In this document: piece by piece, positions 8,512 to 19,626 of the stretch | Numbering within the stretch: the first letter of the stretch is position 1 | Layout of the letters: each line of letters opens with the position of its first letter | NCBI GenBank assembly: GCA_964444365.1 | Contig: CAYUHJ010000003.1 | Coordinates: 41,041-105,040, forward strand | Direction of reading: 5' to 3' | Source of the DNA: CAYUHJ01 sp964444365 | GTDB lineage: Bacteria; Planctomycetota; Planctomycetia; Gemmatales; Gemmataceae | DNA: 64,000 nucleotides | Position numbers and translations under genes: made by a program | The notes under the pieces: model-generated | What the model was told of the DNA's origin: nothing | Seen by the model: the letters and a program-made list of their open reading frames with translations, nothing else | Databases searched by the model: none

Positions 8512-8596
8512 CGCGGCAGGGGCGGGCGGTCTTGCCTGTGACCCGCCGCCGTTCTCGGGTACGATTCCCTGGGCCGTGACACCCAGGGCGTTCCCG

Positions 8597-10414
<1,818 letters not shown>

Positions 10415-10418
10415 CCGC

Positions 10419-10775
10419 ATGTTCAAGGAACTCGGCTCCCTGATGAGCCTGATGGGGAACAAGGACAAGATCCAGGCGGAGGTCGCCAAGTTCCAGCAGT
10501 CCGTCGCGCAGATCGTGGCGGAGGGCACCGCCGGCGGGGGCATGGTCACGGTCCGGGCGAACGGCAAGCTCGAAATCATCGGCCTGAAGATCGGCGACGA
10601 CGCCCTGAAGAGCGACCGCGAAATGCTCGAAGACCTGATCGTCGCGGCGACGAACCAGGCGCTGACCAAGGTCCGCGAACAACTCGCCGCCAAGACGGCG
10701 GAGATGGCCGGCAACATCGGCCTGCCCCCGTCCATGCTCGGCGGTCTGGGCGGCGCGATTCCGGGGTTGGGCTGA
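10419..10775 (+). CDS. ybaB: YbaB/EbfC family nucleoid-associated protein
   Basis: 118 residues, the usual length. It has the family pattern of a long N-terminal helix (MGNKDKIQAEVAKFQQSVAQ), a beta-hairpin with GGGMVTVRANGKLEIIGLKI, and a C-terminal helical segment with EMLEDLIVAATNQALTKVREQ. YbaB dimers bind DNA and compact or mark the nucleoid. The gene starts 4 nt after dnaX and its TGA overlaps the ATG of the next small gene by one base, so the cluster is probably translated in a coupled manner. Confidence 0.95.
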   Translation: MFKELGSLMSLMGNKDKIQAEVAKFQQSVAQIVAEGTAGGGMVTVRANGKLEIIGLKIGDDALKSDREMLEDLIVAATNQALTKVREQLAAKTAEMAGNIGLPPSMLGGLGGAIPGLG

Positions 10776-10900
10776 TGAACGATGACGAGATCGACAAGCA
10801 GATGGCGAAGTTCTCTGCACAAGTGAATCAGTTGATGTGGATGGGCTTCACGGTCTTTGTGATGTTGCTCATCTGCCTGCTGAGCCCTTCCAGGTGGTGA
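10775..10900 (+). CDS. 41-residue single-span membrane peptide between ybaB and recR
   Basis: The ATG at 10775-10777 overlaps the ybaB stop (TGATG). The peptide starts MNDDEIDKQMAKFSAQVNQL, crosses the membrane with FTVFVMLLICLL and ends SPSRW. The first half is a charged amphipathic helix, the second a transmembrane helix. It ends at 10900, directly before the ribosome site of recR, filling the spacer between two conserved genes. The one-base stop/start overlap and tight packing argue that it is translated. I know no family for it; a membrane tether or regulator linked to the recombination/clamp-loader operon is conceivable but unproven. Confidence 0.6.
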   Translation: MNDDEIDKQMAKFSAQVNQLMWMGFTVFVMLLICLLSPSRW

Positions 10901-10906
10901 TTGGTT

Positions 10907-10914
10907 GGAGGAGA
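10907..10914 (+). promoter_or_regulatory. Strong ribosome binding site deciding a TTG start for recR
   Basis: GGAGGAGA ends seven bases before TTG at 10922. This selects a 200-residue RecR over the longer frame that opens at 10901. Confidence 0.8.
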
Positions 10915-10921
10915 CAGGACC

Positions 10922-11524
10922 TTGCCCGAGCCGTCCGGCGCGATCGCGACCTTGTTGCAGGAACTGGCCCGGCTGCCCGGCATCGGGCCGAAGTCGGCGG
11001 AGCGGATCGCCCACCACCTGCTCGCTGGGGACCGCCGGCAGGCCGCGACTCTGGCCGACGCCTTGCGAAGCGTCGTCGAGAAGATTCGCCCGTGCCGGGA
11101 GTGCTTCAACCTCACGGAAGGCGGCGACCTCTGCCCGATCTGCGGCGACCCGAAGCGGGACGGCGGCGTGGTCTGTGTCGTGGAGACGCCCCGCGACGTG
11201 GCCCTGTTCGAGCGGGCCGGCAACTTCCGCGGCCTGTACCACGTCCTCGGCGGCCGGCTCGCCCCGCTCGACGGCGTCGGCCCGGACCGGCTCACGCTGT
11301 CGGCCCTCGCCCACCGGGTGCGGAAGGGCGGCGTCCGGGAAGTGATCCTGGCGACCAGCCCGACCCTCGAAGGGGACGGGACGGCCCTCTACGCGGGGAC
11401 GCTCCTGGCCGGGACCGGGGTGACGGTGACGAAGCTGGCGAGAGGGTTGCCCACGGGGTCGTCGCTGGAACTGGCGAACTCCCAGATGCTGGCGGATGCG
11501 CTGGACGGCCGCCGGTCGGTGTAA
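10922..11524 (+). CDS. recR: Recombination mediator protein RecR
   Basis: 200 residues from TTG 10922, matching the usual RecR length of about 200. It helps RecF/RecO load RecA at gaps. Visible: the helix-hairpin-helix LPGIGPKSAERIAHHLL, the zinc finger CRECFNLTEGGDLCPICGD (four cysteines), and a Toprim domain starting VCVVETPRDVALFE and including YHVLGGRLAPLDGVGPD and a GTALYAGTLL segment. Third in the dnaX-ybaB-recR cluster, which is a widespread gene order. The start is fixed by the strong ribosome site at 10907-10914. Confidence 0.96.
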   Translation: MPEPSGAIATLLQELARLPGIGPKSAERIAHHLLAGDRRQAATLADALRSVVEKIRPCRECFNLTEGGDLCPICGDPKRDGGVVCVVETPRDVALFERAGNFRGLYHVLGGRLAPLDGVGPDRLTLSALAHRVRKGGVREVILATSPTLEGDGTALYAGTLLAGTGVTVTKLARGLPTGSSLELANSQMLADALDGRRSV

Positions 11525-11529
11525 GGGGG

Positions 11530-11623
11530 ACAACCCCTCCCCCAACCCCTCCCCGAAGCGGAGAGGGGAGTCAGAAGGTTTTCCGCCCCTCTCCGTTTCG
11601 GGGAGGGGTTGGGGAGGGGTGGT
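11530..11623. repeat. Long intergenic inverted repeat between recR and rpoN
   Basis: Arms of about 40 nt (left about 11530-11570, right about 11582-11623), built on CCCCTCCCC...AACCCCTCCCCGAA and pairing with few mismatches around a short loop. The C/T-rich arms are similar in style to the elements inside the PKS at 1350 and 2631 but the sequence is not the same. It may end recR transcripts before the rpoN promoter. Confidence 0.8.
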
Positions 11624-11658
11624 TTTCTCGGTTCACGACGGTTGACGGAGGAGGAGCG

Positions 11659-13200
11659 ATGAGCGGCATGCGAATGGGTTTCGAGATGCGGACGGACATG
11701 CGGCAGGTCATGGGACTTGCGCCGCGCATGATCCAGTCCATGGAAATCCTTCAACTGCCCGTCATGGCCTTGCAGGAAAAGATTCAGACGGAACTGCAAG
11801 AGAACCCGTTCCTCGAACTCCGCGAGGCCCAGCCCGAGGCCCCGTCCGAGGCCGGCGTCGCCGAGTCCGCCCCCGCCCCGGAGGCGGTCGCCGAGTTCAA
11901 CCCGGACGCCCCGATCAAGCACGACGAGACCGGCGACCTCGAGTTCGCCCGGATGGACGAGATCAACCGCGACTGGGAGGACCACTTCAACGAGGAACAC
12001 CGCCCCAGCCGCGGCAGCCTCGAAGAACTCTCGGACAAGAAGCTCGACGCGATGTCGAACATCGCGTCCGCCCCGCTCTCGCTGCAGGAGCACCTGACGG
12101 AGCAGCTGCCGTACCAGGACCTCACCCCGGACGAGTTCGAGCTCGCCGAGTTCGTCATCTCCCACCTGGACGACAACGGGTACCTGCTCGCGCACGACCC
12201 GGACAAGAAGAAGGCGACGCCGATCACGGTGGACGACATCATCCGCACGTTCCCCAAGCCGGTCACGGCGATGGACGTGGCGGACGCGATCATCGTGGTC
12301 CAGTCCCTCGACCCGGCCGGCGTCGGGGCGCGGGACACCAAGGAGTGCCTGCTGCTGCAGGTGAACCAGGAGACGCCGCACGCGGACCTCGTCCGGTCCC
12401 TGATCCGGGAGCACCTCGAAGACGTGGCCCACAACCGGCTGCCGGTCATCCAGAAGAAGACCCGCGCCGACCTGGCCACGATCACGGAGGCGATCGAGGA
12501 ACTGAAGCGGCTCGACCCGAAGCCGGGGGCGCGGTTCGCCCCGGACAACACCCAGTACGTCGTCCCGGACATCGTCGTGGAGCGGAACGACGACGACGAG
12601 TTCGACATCCGCCTGACGGACGACTGGACGCCGACCGTCCGCATCAGCAAGCGGTACGTCGAACTGGCCAAGGACAAGAGCTACGACCCCAAGACGCGGG
12701 ACTTCCTCCGGCAAAAGTTCCAGTCCGCGAACTGGCTAATCGACGCCATCGAGCAGCGGCGGAACACGCTCATCAAGGTGACGCGGGCGATCATCAACCA
12801 CCAGCGGGCGTTCCTGGACAAGGGCCCGGACTTCATCCAGCCGCTGAAGATGGAGCAGATCGCCGATCAGGTGAAGGTCCACGTCACGACGGTGAGCCGG
12901 GCCGTCGACGACAAGTGGGTGCAGACCCCCCGCGGCGTCTTCCCGCTCAAGCGGTTCTTCGGCGGCGGGACGACGAACAAGAACACCGGCGAGAACGTCG
13001 CCTGGGAGACGATCAAGCAGAAGCTCCTGGAAATCATCGCGGCCGAGGACAAGGCGAAGCCGCTCTCGGACGAGGACATCGTCGACCGGTTCGAGAAGGG
13101 CGGGCTGAAGATCGCCCGGCGGACGGTGACGAAGTACCGGGAGGCGCTGAAGATCCCGTCGTCCCGGCAGCGGAAGGACTGGACGCTGAACGGGACGTGA
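11659..13200 (+). CDS. rpoN: RNA polymerase sigma-54 factor
   Basis: 513 residues from ATG 11659, which follows GGAGGAGGAG. Region I is clear (MRQVMGLAPRMIQSMEILQL, then PVMALQEKIQTELQENPFLEL). An acidic region II precedes the core-binding domain (LQEHLTEQLPY... GYL ... VQSLDPAGVGARDTKECLLLQ). The DNA-binding part includes KMEQIADQVKVHVTTVSRAV, QTPRGVFPLKRFF, and the RpoN box ARRTVTKYREAL near the C terminus. It directs transcription from -24/-12 promoters with AAA+ activators; none is encoded here, but a good target promoter lies at 61037-61051. It stands alone, with a long inverted repeat separating it from recR. Confidence 0.97.
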   Translation: MSGMRMGFEMRTDMRQVMGLAPRMIQSMEILQLPVMALQEKIQTELQENPFLELREAQPEAPSEAGVAESAPAPEAVAEFNPDAPIKHDETGDLEFARMDEINRDWEDHFNEEHRPSRGSLEELSDKKLDAMSNIASAPLSLQEHLTEQLPYQDLTPDEFELAEFVISHLDDNGYLLAHDPDKKKATPITVDDIIRTFPKPVTAMDVADAIIVVQSLDPAGVGARDTKECLLLQVNQETPHADLVRSLIREHLEDVAHNRLPVIQKKTRADLATITEAIEELKRLDPKPGARFAPDNTQYVVPDIVVERNDDDEFDIRLTDDWTPTVRISKRYVELAKDKSYDPKTRDFLRQKFQSANWLIDAIEQRRNTLIKVTRAIINHQRAFLDKGPDFIQPLKMEQIADQVKVHVTTVSRAVDDKWVQTPRGVFPLKRFFGGGTTNKNTGENVAWETIKQKLLEIIAAEDKAKPLSDEDIVDRFEKGGLKIARRTVTKYREALKIPSSRQRKDWTLNGT

Positions 13201-13333
13201 CACCGGCGCGGTGAGGAGCGGCGTCGATTCGCACTTTCGAGCCAACTTCCCCGGTTCCTCCCCTGTCGTGCGGTGCCCGCGGTCATAAGCCATTCGTAGG
13301 TATTGGCCGCACCCCGCTGCTCACGGGCACCCC

Positions 13334-15250
13334 ATGACGACGACGCAGACCGCCGAGTTCACCCTCCTCACGCCGCAAGACCTCTACCTGTTCAACGAGG
13401 GGAGCCACGTCAAGCTGTACGACAAGCTCGGCTCGCACCCCGTCACCGTGGACGGCGTGGAAGGGACGCACTTCGCGGTGTGGGCACCCAACGCGGACTA
13501 CGTCTCGGTCGTCGGCGACTTCAACTACTGGAGCCCCGGCGCGAACAAGCTCCGGCCGCTCGGGTCGTCCGGCATCTGGGCGGGCTTCCTTCCGGGGGTG
13601 AAGCAAGGCGTCTGCTACAAGTACCACATCACGAACCCCCGCAACGGGTACAAGGTCGAGAAGGCGGACCCCTACGCCTTCACCGCGGAAGTGCCGCCGA
13701 AGACGGCGTCCGTGACGTGGAAGCTGGACTACGAGTGGAACGACGCCGAGTGGATGGCCTCGCGGAAGGAGAAGTTCGCCCACAACGCCCCGGTGTCCAT
13801 CTATGAACTGCACCTCGGGTCGTGGATGCGGGTGCCGGAGGACGGCTACCGGTCGCTGAGCTACCGCGAGATCGCGCCGAAGCTCGCGTCGTACATGCAG
13901 AAGATGGGGTTCACCCACGTCGAGTTCCTGCCGCTGACGGAGCACCCGTTCTTCGGGTCGTGGGGCTACCAGGCGACCGGGTACTTCGCCGCGACGAGCC
14001 GGTTCGGGACGCCGCAAGACCTGATGTACCTGATCGACTACCTGCACCAGCACGGCATCGGCGTCATCATGGACTGGGTGCCGTCCCACTTCGCCACGGA
14101 CGAGTTCGCCCTCGGGTACTTCGACGGCGACGCCCTCTACGAGCACGGCGACCCGCGGCAGGGGTTCCACCCGGACTGGGGCAGCTACGTCTTCAACTAC
14201 GGCCGGCACGAGGTCCGCAGCTTCCTGCTGAGTTCCGCCCTGTTCTGGCTCGACAAGTTCCACGTCGACGGCCTCCGCGTCGACGCCGTGGCGTCGATGC
14301 TGTACCTGGACTACTCCCGCAAGAACGGCGAGTGGATCCCGAACCGCTACGGCGGGAACGAGAACATCGAGGCGATCGACTTCCTCCGCCGGTTCAACGC
14401 CGAGGTCTACTCCCACTTCCCGGACGTGCAGACCATCGCGGAGGAGTCCACCGCGTGGCCGATGGTGTCCCGCCCCACCTACGTCGGCGGGCTCGGGTTC
14501 GGGTACAAGTGGGACATGGGCTGGATGCACGACACCCTGAAGTACAGCGGCCACGACCCCGTCTACCGGAAGTTCCACCACCACGAACTGACCTTCCGGA
14601 TGCTGTACGCCTTCACGGAGAACTACGTCCTGCCGCTGTCGCACGACGAGGTCGTCCACGGCAAGGGTTCGCTGTGGGACAAGATGGCCGGGGACGAGTG
14701 GCAGAAGACCGCCGGCCTGCGGGCGCTGTACGCCTACCAGTGGGGCATGTGCGGCAAGAAGCTCCTGTTCATGGGGTGCGAGTTCGGCCAGCGGGGCGAG
14801 TGGAAGCACGACACGAGCATCGACTGGTTCGTGCTGAAGTACGACCACCACCGCGGGCTGCAACAACTCGTCGCGGACCTGAACCAGGTGTACAAGGCCG
14901 AGCCCGCCCTGCACGAGGGGGACTGCGACCCGGCCGGGTTCGAGTGGGTCGACGCCCAGGACGCGGGGGCGAGCACCTACGCCTTCCTGCGGAAGCCGCT
15001 CAACGGCACCGACCGCATCCTCTGCGTGTTCAACATGACCCCGGTGCCGCGGCCGAACTACCGCGTCGGCGTGCCGGGGCCGGGCTACTGGAAGGAAGTC
15101 TTCAACTCGGACGCGGCGGTGTACGGCGGCTCGAACCACGGGAACAACGGCGGCCTGCACGCCGAGTTCTCGTCGTGGCACGGCCGGCCGTACTCGCTGA
15201 ACCTGACGCTGCCGCCGCTCGGGGCCGTGTTCCTCAAGGGCGCGGTGTAA
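13334..15250 (+). CDS. glgB: 1,4-alpha-glucan branching enzyme
   Basis: 638 residues, the length of the shorter GlgB class. It forms alpha-1,6 branches in glycogen. An N-terminal CBM48 domain (about 25-130; GTHFAVWAPNADYVSVVGDF, NYWSPGANKL) is followed by the GH13 barrel: VEFLPLTEHPFFGSWGYQ, the nucleophile region DGLRVDAVASMLYLDYSR, the acid/base region TIAEESTAWP, and LPLSHDEVVHGKGSL, then a C-terminal beta domain. No other glycogen gene is adjacent; ettA follows after a 228-nt gap containing a large inverted repeat. Confidence 0.97.
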   Translation: MTTTQTAEFTLLTPQDLYLFNEGSHVKLYDKLGSHPVTVDGVEGTHFAVWAPNADYVSVVGDFNYWSPGANKLRPLGSSGIWAGFLPGVKQGVCYKYHITNPRNGYKVEKADPYAFTAEVPPKTASVTWKLDYEWNDAEWMASRKEKFAHNAPVSIYELHLGSWMRVPEDGYRSLSYREIAPKLASYMQKMGFTHVEFLPLTEHPFFGSWGYQATGYFAATSRFGTPQDLMYLIDYLHQHGIGVIMDWVPSHFATDEFALGYFDGDALYEHGDPRQGFHPDWGSYVFNYGRHEVRSFLLSSALFWLDKFHVDGLRVDAVASMLYLDYSRKNGEWIPNRYGGNENIEAIDFLRRFNAEVYSHFPDVQTIAEESTAWPMVSRPTYVGGLGFGYKWDMGWMHDTLKYSGHDPVYRKFHHHELTFRMLYAFTENYVLPLSHDEVVHGKGSLWDKMAGDEWQKTAGLRALYAYQWGMCGKKLLFMGCEFGQRGEWKHDTSIDWFVLKYDHHRGLQQLVADLNQVYKAEPALHEGDCDPAGFEWVDAQDAGASTYAFLRKPLNGTDRILCVFNMTPVPRPNYRVGVPGPGYWKEVFNSDAAVYGGSNHGNNGGLHAEFSSWHGRPYSLNLTLPPLGAVFLKGAV

Positions 15251-15260
15251 GGCTGCCTCC

Positions 15261-15387
15261 GAGAGCCGCGACCGCAAGGGAGCGGCCGCCCCAGCGGTGA
15301 AGTTTGAAGGTGGATGGTCGATAACTTTGCCCGTCAGCGAAGCGGTTTGGCCCGTGAAGCGGCCGCTCCCTCGCGGTCGCGGCTCTC
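15261..15387. repeat. Large inverted repeat between glgB and ettA
   Basis: 29-nt arms at 15261-15289 (GAGAGCCGCGACCGC...) and 15359-15387 pair with one mismatch around a 69-nt loop. The loop looks non-coding. Possibly a glgB terminator or a dispersed palindromic element. Confidence 0.85.
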
Positions 15388-15478
15388 GTGACGGCTGGCC
15401 CATCTGCCCTCCCCAGCGCTGCCGTCGGCCCGATAAGATAGCGACGCTACCACGCACGGTTCCCGGAACGAGGCACGC

Positions 15479-17140
15479 ATGTCCGAGCGGTACATCTTCA
15501 ACATCAACAACCTGACGAAGCACTACGGCAAGAAGGAGATCCTCAAGGACATCAACCTCTCCTTCTACCCCGGCGCGAAGATCGGCGTCATCGGGACGAA
15601 CGGGTCCGGGAAGTCCACGCTGCTGCGGATCATGGCCGGCGTCGACAAGGAGTACATGGGCAAGGCGTGGCCCGAGGCCGGGGCGAGCATCGGGTACGTG
15701 CCGCAGGAGCCGCAACTCAAGCTCGGCACCACCGTGATGGAGAACGTCGAGGACGCGGTCGCCCCGATCCGCGCCCTGCTGAAGAAGCAGGAAGACATCG
15801 GCGAGGCGATGTCCCAGCCGGACGCGGACTTCGACAAGCTGACGGCCGAGATGGACAAGGTCCAGGCCAAGATCGACGCCGCCGACGCCTACAACATCGA
15901 CCGCAAGCTCGAAATGGCGATGGACGCCATGCGGCTCCCGCCGCCGGATTCCCTCGTGGACAACCTCTCCGGGGGGGAGAAGCGCCGGGTCTTCCTCTGC
16001 AAGACGCTCCTCCAGCAGCACGACCTGCTTCTGCTCGACGAGCCGACGAACCACCTCGACGCCGAGTCCGTGGAGTGGCTGGAAAAGCACCTTCAGAAGT
16101 ACGAGGGGGCCGTCGTCTCGGTGACGCACGACCGGTACTTCCTCGACAACGTCGCCAAGTACATCCTCGAAATCGAGCGCGGCCGCGGGATTCCCTGGGA
16201 GGGGAACTATTCGTCGTGGCTCGACCAGAAGCGCCGCCGGCTCGCCGTTGAAGAGAAGCAGGAGAGCGCCCGGCAGAAGATGCTCGAACGCGAACTCGAG
16301 TGGGCCAAGTCGTCCCCCCGGGCGCGGATGGCGAAGTCCAAGGCCCGGCTCGCGGCGATCGACAAGTTGCAGGCGGAGGTCGAAACGGACCAGGAGGGCG
16401 AACTCCTCATCCAGATCCCGCCCGGCCCGCCGCTCGGCGACCTCGTCGTGCGGGCGGAAGGCGTCCGCAAGGCCTACGGGGACAACCTGCTGTTCGACGA
16501 CCTGACGTTCAACCTGCCCAAGGGCGGCATCGTCGGCGTCATCGGCCCGAACGGGGCGGGCAAGACCACGACGTTCAAGATGATCGTCGGCATCGAGAAG
16601 CCGGACGCCGGGAAGCTCACGGTCGGCCCGACGGTGAAGGTCGCCTACGTCGACCAGAACCGCGACTCGCTCGACCCCTCCAAGACCATCTTCGAGGAGA
16701 TCACCGGCGGCACGGACTACATCATGCTCGGCACCCGCCGGGTCGCCAGCCGGGGGTACGCCGCGAAGTTCAACTTCACCGGCCCGGACCAGCAGAAGCT
16801 CGTCGGCATGTGCAGCGGCGGCGAGCGGAACCGCATTCACCTCGGCAAGCTCCTCCGCAGCGGCGGCAACCTGCTGCTGCTCGACGAGCCGACGAACGAC
16901 CTCGACGTGGACACGCTGCGGGGGTTGGAAGAAGCCCTCATCAGCTTCGGCGGGTGTGCCGTCATCATCAGCCACGACCGGTGGTTCCTCGACCGCATCG
17001 CGACGCACATCCTCGCCTTCGAGGGGGACAGCAAGGTCGTCTGGTGCGAGGGGAACTTCCAGGTGTACGAGGAACAGCGCCGCGCCCGCCTGGGGGCCGA
17101 GGCGGAACAACCCCACCGGCTGAAGTTCAAGAAGATGTGA
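15479..17140 (+). CDS. ettA: Energy-dependent translational throttle protein EttA (ABC-F)
   Basis: 553 residues, close to E. coli EttA (555). A cytoplasmic ABC-F protein with two nucleotide-binding domains that acts in the ribosomal E site and gates elongation by energy state. Domain 1: Walker A GTNGSGKST, signature LSGGEKRRV, Walker B LLLLDEPTNHLD. Domain 2: GPNGAGKTT, CSGGERNRI, LLLLDEPTNDLD. The EttA-type arm and interdomain linker are present, and there is no membrane segment. Start ATG 15479 (MSERYIFNINNLTKHYGKKE) matches family N termini. It converges with the TPR gene across the hairpin at 17150-17221. Confidence 0.95.
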   Translation: MSERYIFNINNLTKHYGKKEILKDINLSFYPGAKIGVIGTNGSGKSTLLRIMAGVDKEYMGKAWPEAGASIGYVPQEPQLKLGTTVMENVEDAVAPIRALLKKQEDIGEAMSQPDADFDKLTAEMDKVQAKIDAADAYNIDRKLEMAMDAMRLPPPDSLVDNLSGGEKRRVFLCKTLLQQHDLLLLDEPTNHLDAESVEWLEKHLQKYEGAVVSVTHDRYFLDNVAKYILEIERGRGIPWEGNYSSWLDQKRRRLAVEEKQESARQKMLERELEWAKSSPRARMAKSKARLAAIDKLQAEVETDQEGELLIQIPPGPPLGDLVVRAEGVRKAYGDNLLFDDLTFNLPKGGIVGVIGPNGAGKTTTFKMIVGIEKPDAGKLTVGPTVKVAYVDQNRDSLDPSKTIFEEITGGTDYIMLGTRRVASRGYAAKFNFTGPDQQKLVGMCSGGERNRIHLGKLLRSGGNLLLLDEPTNDLDVDTLRGLEEALISFGGCAVIISHDRWFLDRIATHILAFEGDSKVVWCEGNFQVYEEQRRARLGAEAEQPHRLKFKKM

Positions 17141-17149
17141 CCGCCCCAG

Positions 17150-17221
17150 GCGAGCGGCGGGGCGTCGGCCCGCCGTGCGTGGGTTGCGACTCCCACGGCG
17201 GGCTGACGCCCCGCCGCTCGC
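17150..17221. terminator. Long hairpin between convergent ettA and the TPR gene
   Basis: 28-nt arms at 17150-17177 and 17194-17221 pair with one mismatch around a 16-nt loop. It begins ten bases after the ettA stop and lies between convergent genes, so it could stop transcription from both sides. There is no U-tract, so it could also be a dispersed palindromic repeat. Confidence 0.55.
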
Positions 17222-17262
17222 CGCGAGAGCCGTCGGCCGAATTGAATGGGAATTGGCAGTCG

Positions 17263-19470
17263 TCACGGCAGCCGCTTCAACTTCCGGACGGTCTCGTCGC
17301 GGCGGCCGTCTTGCCGGCCGGTGTGGGAGTTGGCGTAGAGCTCGACGGCCGTCGTCCAGGCGGCCTTTGCGCGGTCCCTTTCCCCTTGCCGGAAGGCGAC
17401 GTCCCCGAGGTGGTCCCAGACGACGGCGTCCGTTGCGGAGTCGGGGAGGGTGACCGCTTTTTCTAGCGTGGCCCGGGCGTCGGCCAGCTTGCCGCGGCGG
17501 AAGAGGACCCAGCCGAGGCTGTCGAGGTAGACGCCGCTTTCCGCTTCCGCGTGGCCGTTGCGGAGGCGCTCGGCCGCGTCGAGCTCGATCGCCCGGCGGA
17601 CCATCGCCTCGGCGTCTTCGAGCTTCCGCCCCTGGTCCGCGAGGTTGTAGCCCAGGTTGTTGAGCACGAGCAGGTCGTCCGGGTCGTCGTCGAGCACCGC
17701 CCGGAGTTCCGCCTCGGCCTTCGCGAATTCTTTCAGGCCGTTGAGCGAGTCCGCCAGCGTCACGCGGATCCGGCGGGCGTCGGCGGGCTTCGGGTACTGC
17801 TTCAGCAGTTGCTCGCAGGCGGACACCGCGTCGGCGTGCTTGCCCAGCAGGTTGAGGATGCGCGGCTTTTGCAAGCTGGCCCAGAGCTGGCCGGACGCCT
17901 GGACGTTGTCCGCGAGGTCGTTCGCGATCTTGACGGCTTCCCGGGCGTTGGCGGCCCCGCCGAGTTCGGCCAACGCGGTGGCGAGGTACACGTCGTACAT
18001 CAGCGACCGGCCGCGGGGCGACCGCTCGATGAACGACTCGCACTCGGTGCGGAGCCTGGCCCACTTCCGCTGTTTCGCCAGGATTTCCAGCAAGTGCAGG
18101 GCGGCGTCGCGGTTGACGGGGGTGTCGCGGGTCGCGTTGCGGAGGGCGGCCTCGGCGAGTTCCAGCTTGCCGTCCCGCTCCGCGAGGGCGGCGAGGACGT
18201 CCCAGGCGTCCCGGCCGATGCTGCCCGCCGGTCGGATGTTCGGCAGGTGGCGGACGAGCAACTTCGCCGCCTCCGGGTCGGCTTTCACCGCGTCCACGAG
18301 GGCCCGGGCTCGGGCGACCGCGGCGGCGTCGGCGGCCGGTTTGGCCGGCGAGTCGTCGTCCTCGGCCCCCTTCGGCTTCGCGGCCTTCAGCAGGGAGTCG
18401 ACGAGGGCCAGGAGTTCGCCGGGGCGGTTCGCCTCGCGGAAGTGGCGGACGGCGAGGCGGTGGGCGGCGGGGTCGGCGGTGCGGGCGAGCAGGTCGCGGA
18501 ACCGGCGGTCGGTGGCGGCGGGGTCGGCCGCCCCGAGGGCGTAGGCCTGCACCCACGGGATGCCGGGGTGGGCGGGGTCGGCGGCGGCCAGACGGTCGAG
18601 CCACGGGGCGACGTCTTTGCCGCGGCCGAGCTTGCGCAACAGCTCGACGAGGCGTTCGTACGGACCGGTGCCGGACGGCTTGAGCGCGAGGAACTTGGTC
18701 AGGTGGTCGAGGGCGGCCGCCGCGTCCCCCTTCTCGGCGAGGGTGGCGGAGAGATTCCAGTTCAGCCGGGCGGCGGCGGCGGGGTCGCCGGCCTTCTCCG
18801 CGAACAGCGTGGCGGCTTTCGCGAAGGCGGCCGCGGCGTCGGCGTATAGCTTCCGGGCGATCAGCGCCTTCCCGAGCCGTTCGTGGCACTCGGCGGCCTC
18901 GCAGTCCAGGTCGGCGGGGGCGGGGAAGACGCCGGACTTCAGCAGCGGATCGCGGGCGGATTCGGCCAACGCGATGGCGGCGCGGCAGGCGTCGGCGGCG
19001 GCCGCGAAGTCCCCGGCGAGCTGGGCGGCCCGGTCGAGGTCGCGGAGGAGGCCGAGTTTCTTCGCCGGGCGGTCCGCGAGGCGGGGGCTGTCGGCGGCGG
19101 CCTTCAACACGGCGGTTGCTTCGGCGAAGCGCTTGCCGTCGAACAGGAGCTTGCCGAGGGCGTGGCCGGTGTCGGCGTCGGCGGGGTCGAGTTCGAGAAC
19201 CGTGCGGGCGGTGCGGATCGCGGCGGCGTCCCGGCCGAGGTCGGCGTAGACCTTCACGAGCGGCCGCAGCGGGGCGGGTGAGTCCGGGGCGGCCTTGGCG
19301 GCGGCCTCCAGGTGCTTCGCGGCGTCGACGGGGCGGTCGGCGGCGTCCCGGAGCAGGCCGACCCCGAACCGGGCGAGGGCGTCCCGGCGGGCGGCCTCGT
19401 CCGGGGCCAACGGCGGCGCGGGAACCCGCTCCGGCGGGGTGGCCAGCGCGAGCAGCAGAACGGGAATCAC
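17263..19470 (-). CDS. Secreted tetratricopeptide-repeat protein
   Basis: 735 residues from a GTG start. A hydrophobic N terminus (MIPVLLLALATPPERVP) looks like a short signal peptide. The rest is almost entirely alpha-helical TPR repeats, for example ADTGHALGKLLFDGKRFAEA, LNWNLSATLAEKGDAAAALD, LLVLNNLGYNLADQGRKLED and VYLDSLGWVLFRRGKLADAR. The last repeats resemble the generic tetratricopeptide proteins of planctomycetes and proteobacteria that end in a VWDHLGDVAFRQGERDRAKA pattern. It probably acts as a protein-interaction scaffold in the periplasm; no catalytic domain is visible. It is divergent from the M16 peptidase (156-nt gap). Confidence 0.85.
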   Translation of the reverse strand: MIPVLLLALATPPERVPAPPLAPDEAARRDALARFGVGLLRDAADRPVDAAKHLEAAAKAAPDSPAPLRPLVKVYADLGRDAAAIRTARTVLELDPADADTGHALGKLLFDGKRFAEATAVLKAAADSPRLADRPAKKLGLLRDLDRAAQLAGDFAAAADACRAAIALAESARDPLLKSGVFPAPADLDCEAAECHERLGKALIARKLYADAAAAFAKAATLFAEKAGDPAAAARLNWNLSATLAEKGDAAAALDHLTKFLALKPSGTGPYERLVELLRKLGRGKDVAPWLDRLAAADPAHPGIPWVQAYALGAADPAATDRRFRDLLARTADPAAHRLAVRHFREANRPGELLALVDSLLKAAKPKGAEDDDSPAKPAADAAAVARARALVDAVKADPEAAKLLVRHLPNIRPAGSIGRDAWDVLAALAERDGKLELAEAALRNATRDTPVNRDAALHLLEILAKQRKWARLRTECESFIERSPRGRSLMYDVYLATALAELGGAANAREAVKIANDLADNVQASGQLWASLQKPRILNLLGKHADAVSACEQLLKQYPKPADARRIRVTLADSLNGLKEFAKAEAELRAVLDDDPDDLLVLNNLGYNLADQGRKLEDAEAMVRRAIELDAAERLRNGHAEAESGVYLDSLGWVLFRRGKLADARATLEKAVTLPDSATDAVVWDHLGDVAFRQGERDRAKAAWTTAVELYANSHTGRQDGRRDETVRKLKRLP

Positions 19471-19626
19471 GAGCCGCCCTCCGTGCGGGGAACCGGGCGG
19501 ATTCTACCGGCTGCCGCGGCCGGCCGGAAGGCGAGAGCCGAACCCGGTTCCCGTGGGTCGCCCGCGCCCGGCCTGATAAACTACCTTCCGCCCCTCCGAC
19601 TCCCGTGGCCCCACAGGACGTGCCCC

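Noticed and set aside
8160..8579. Possible 139-codon gene upstream of dnaX
   Set aside because: It is read through the inverted repeats at 8171-8305 and overlaps the better small gene at 8314-8511.
15297..15515. Small ORF between glgB and ettA
   Set aside because: Its coding would run through the large inverted repeat into the ettA start, with no ribosome site.
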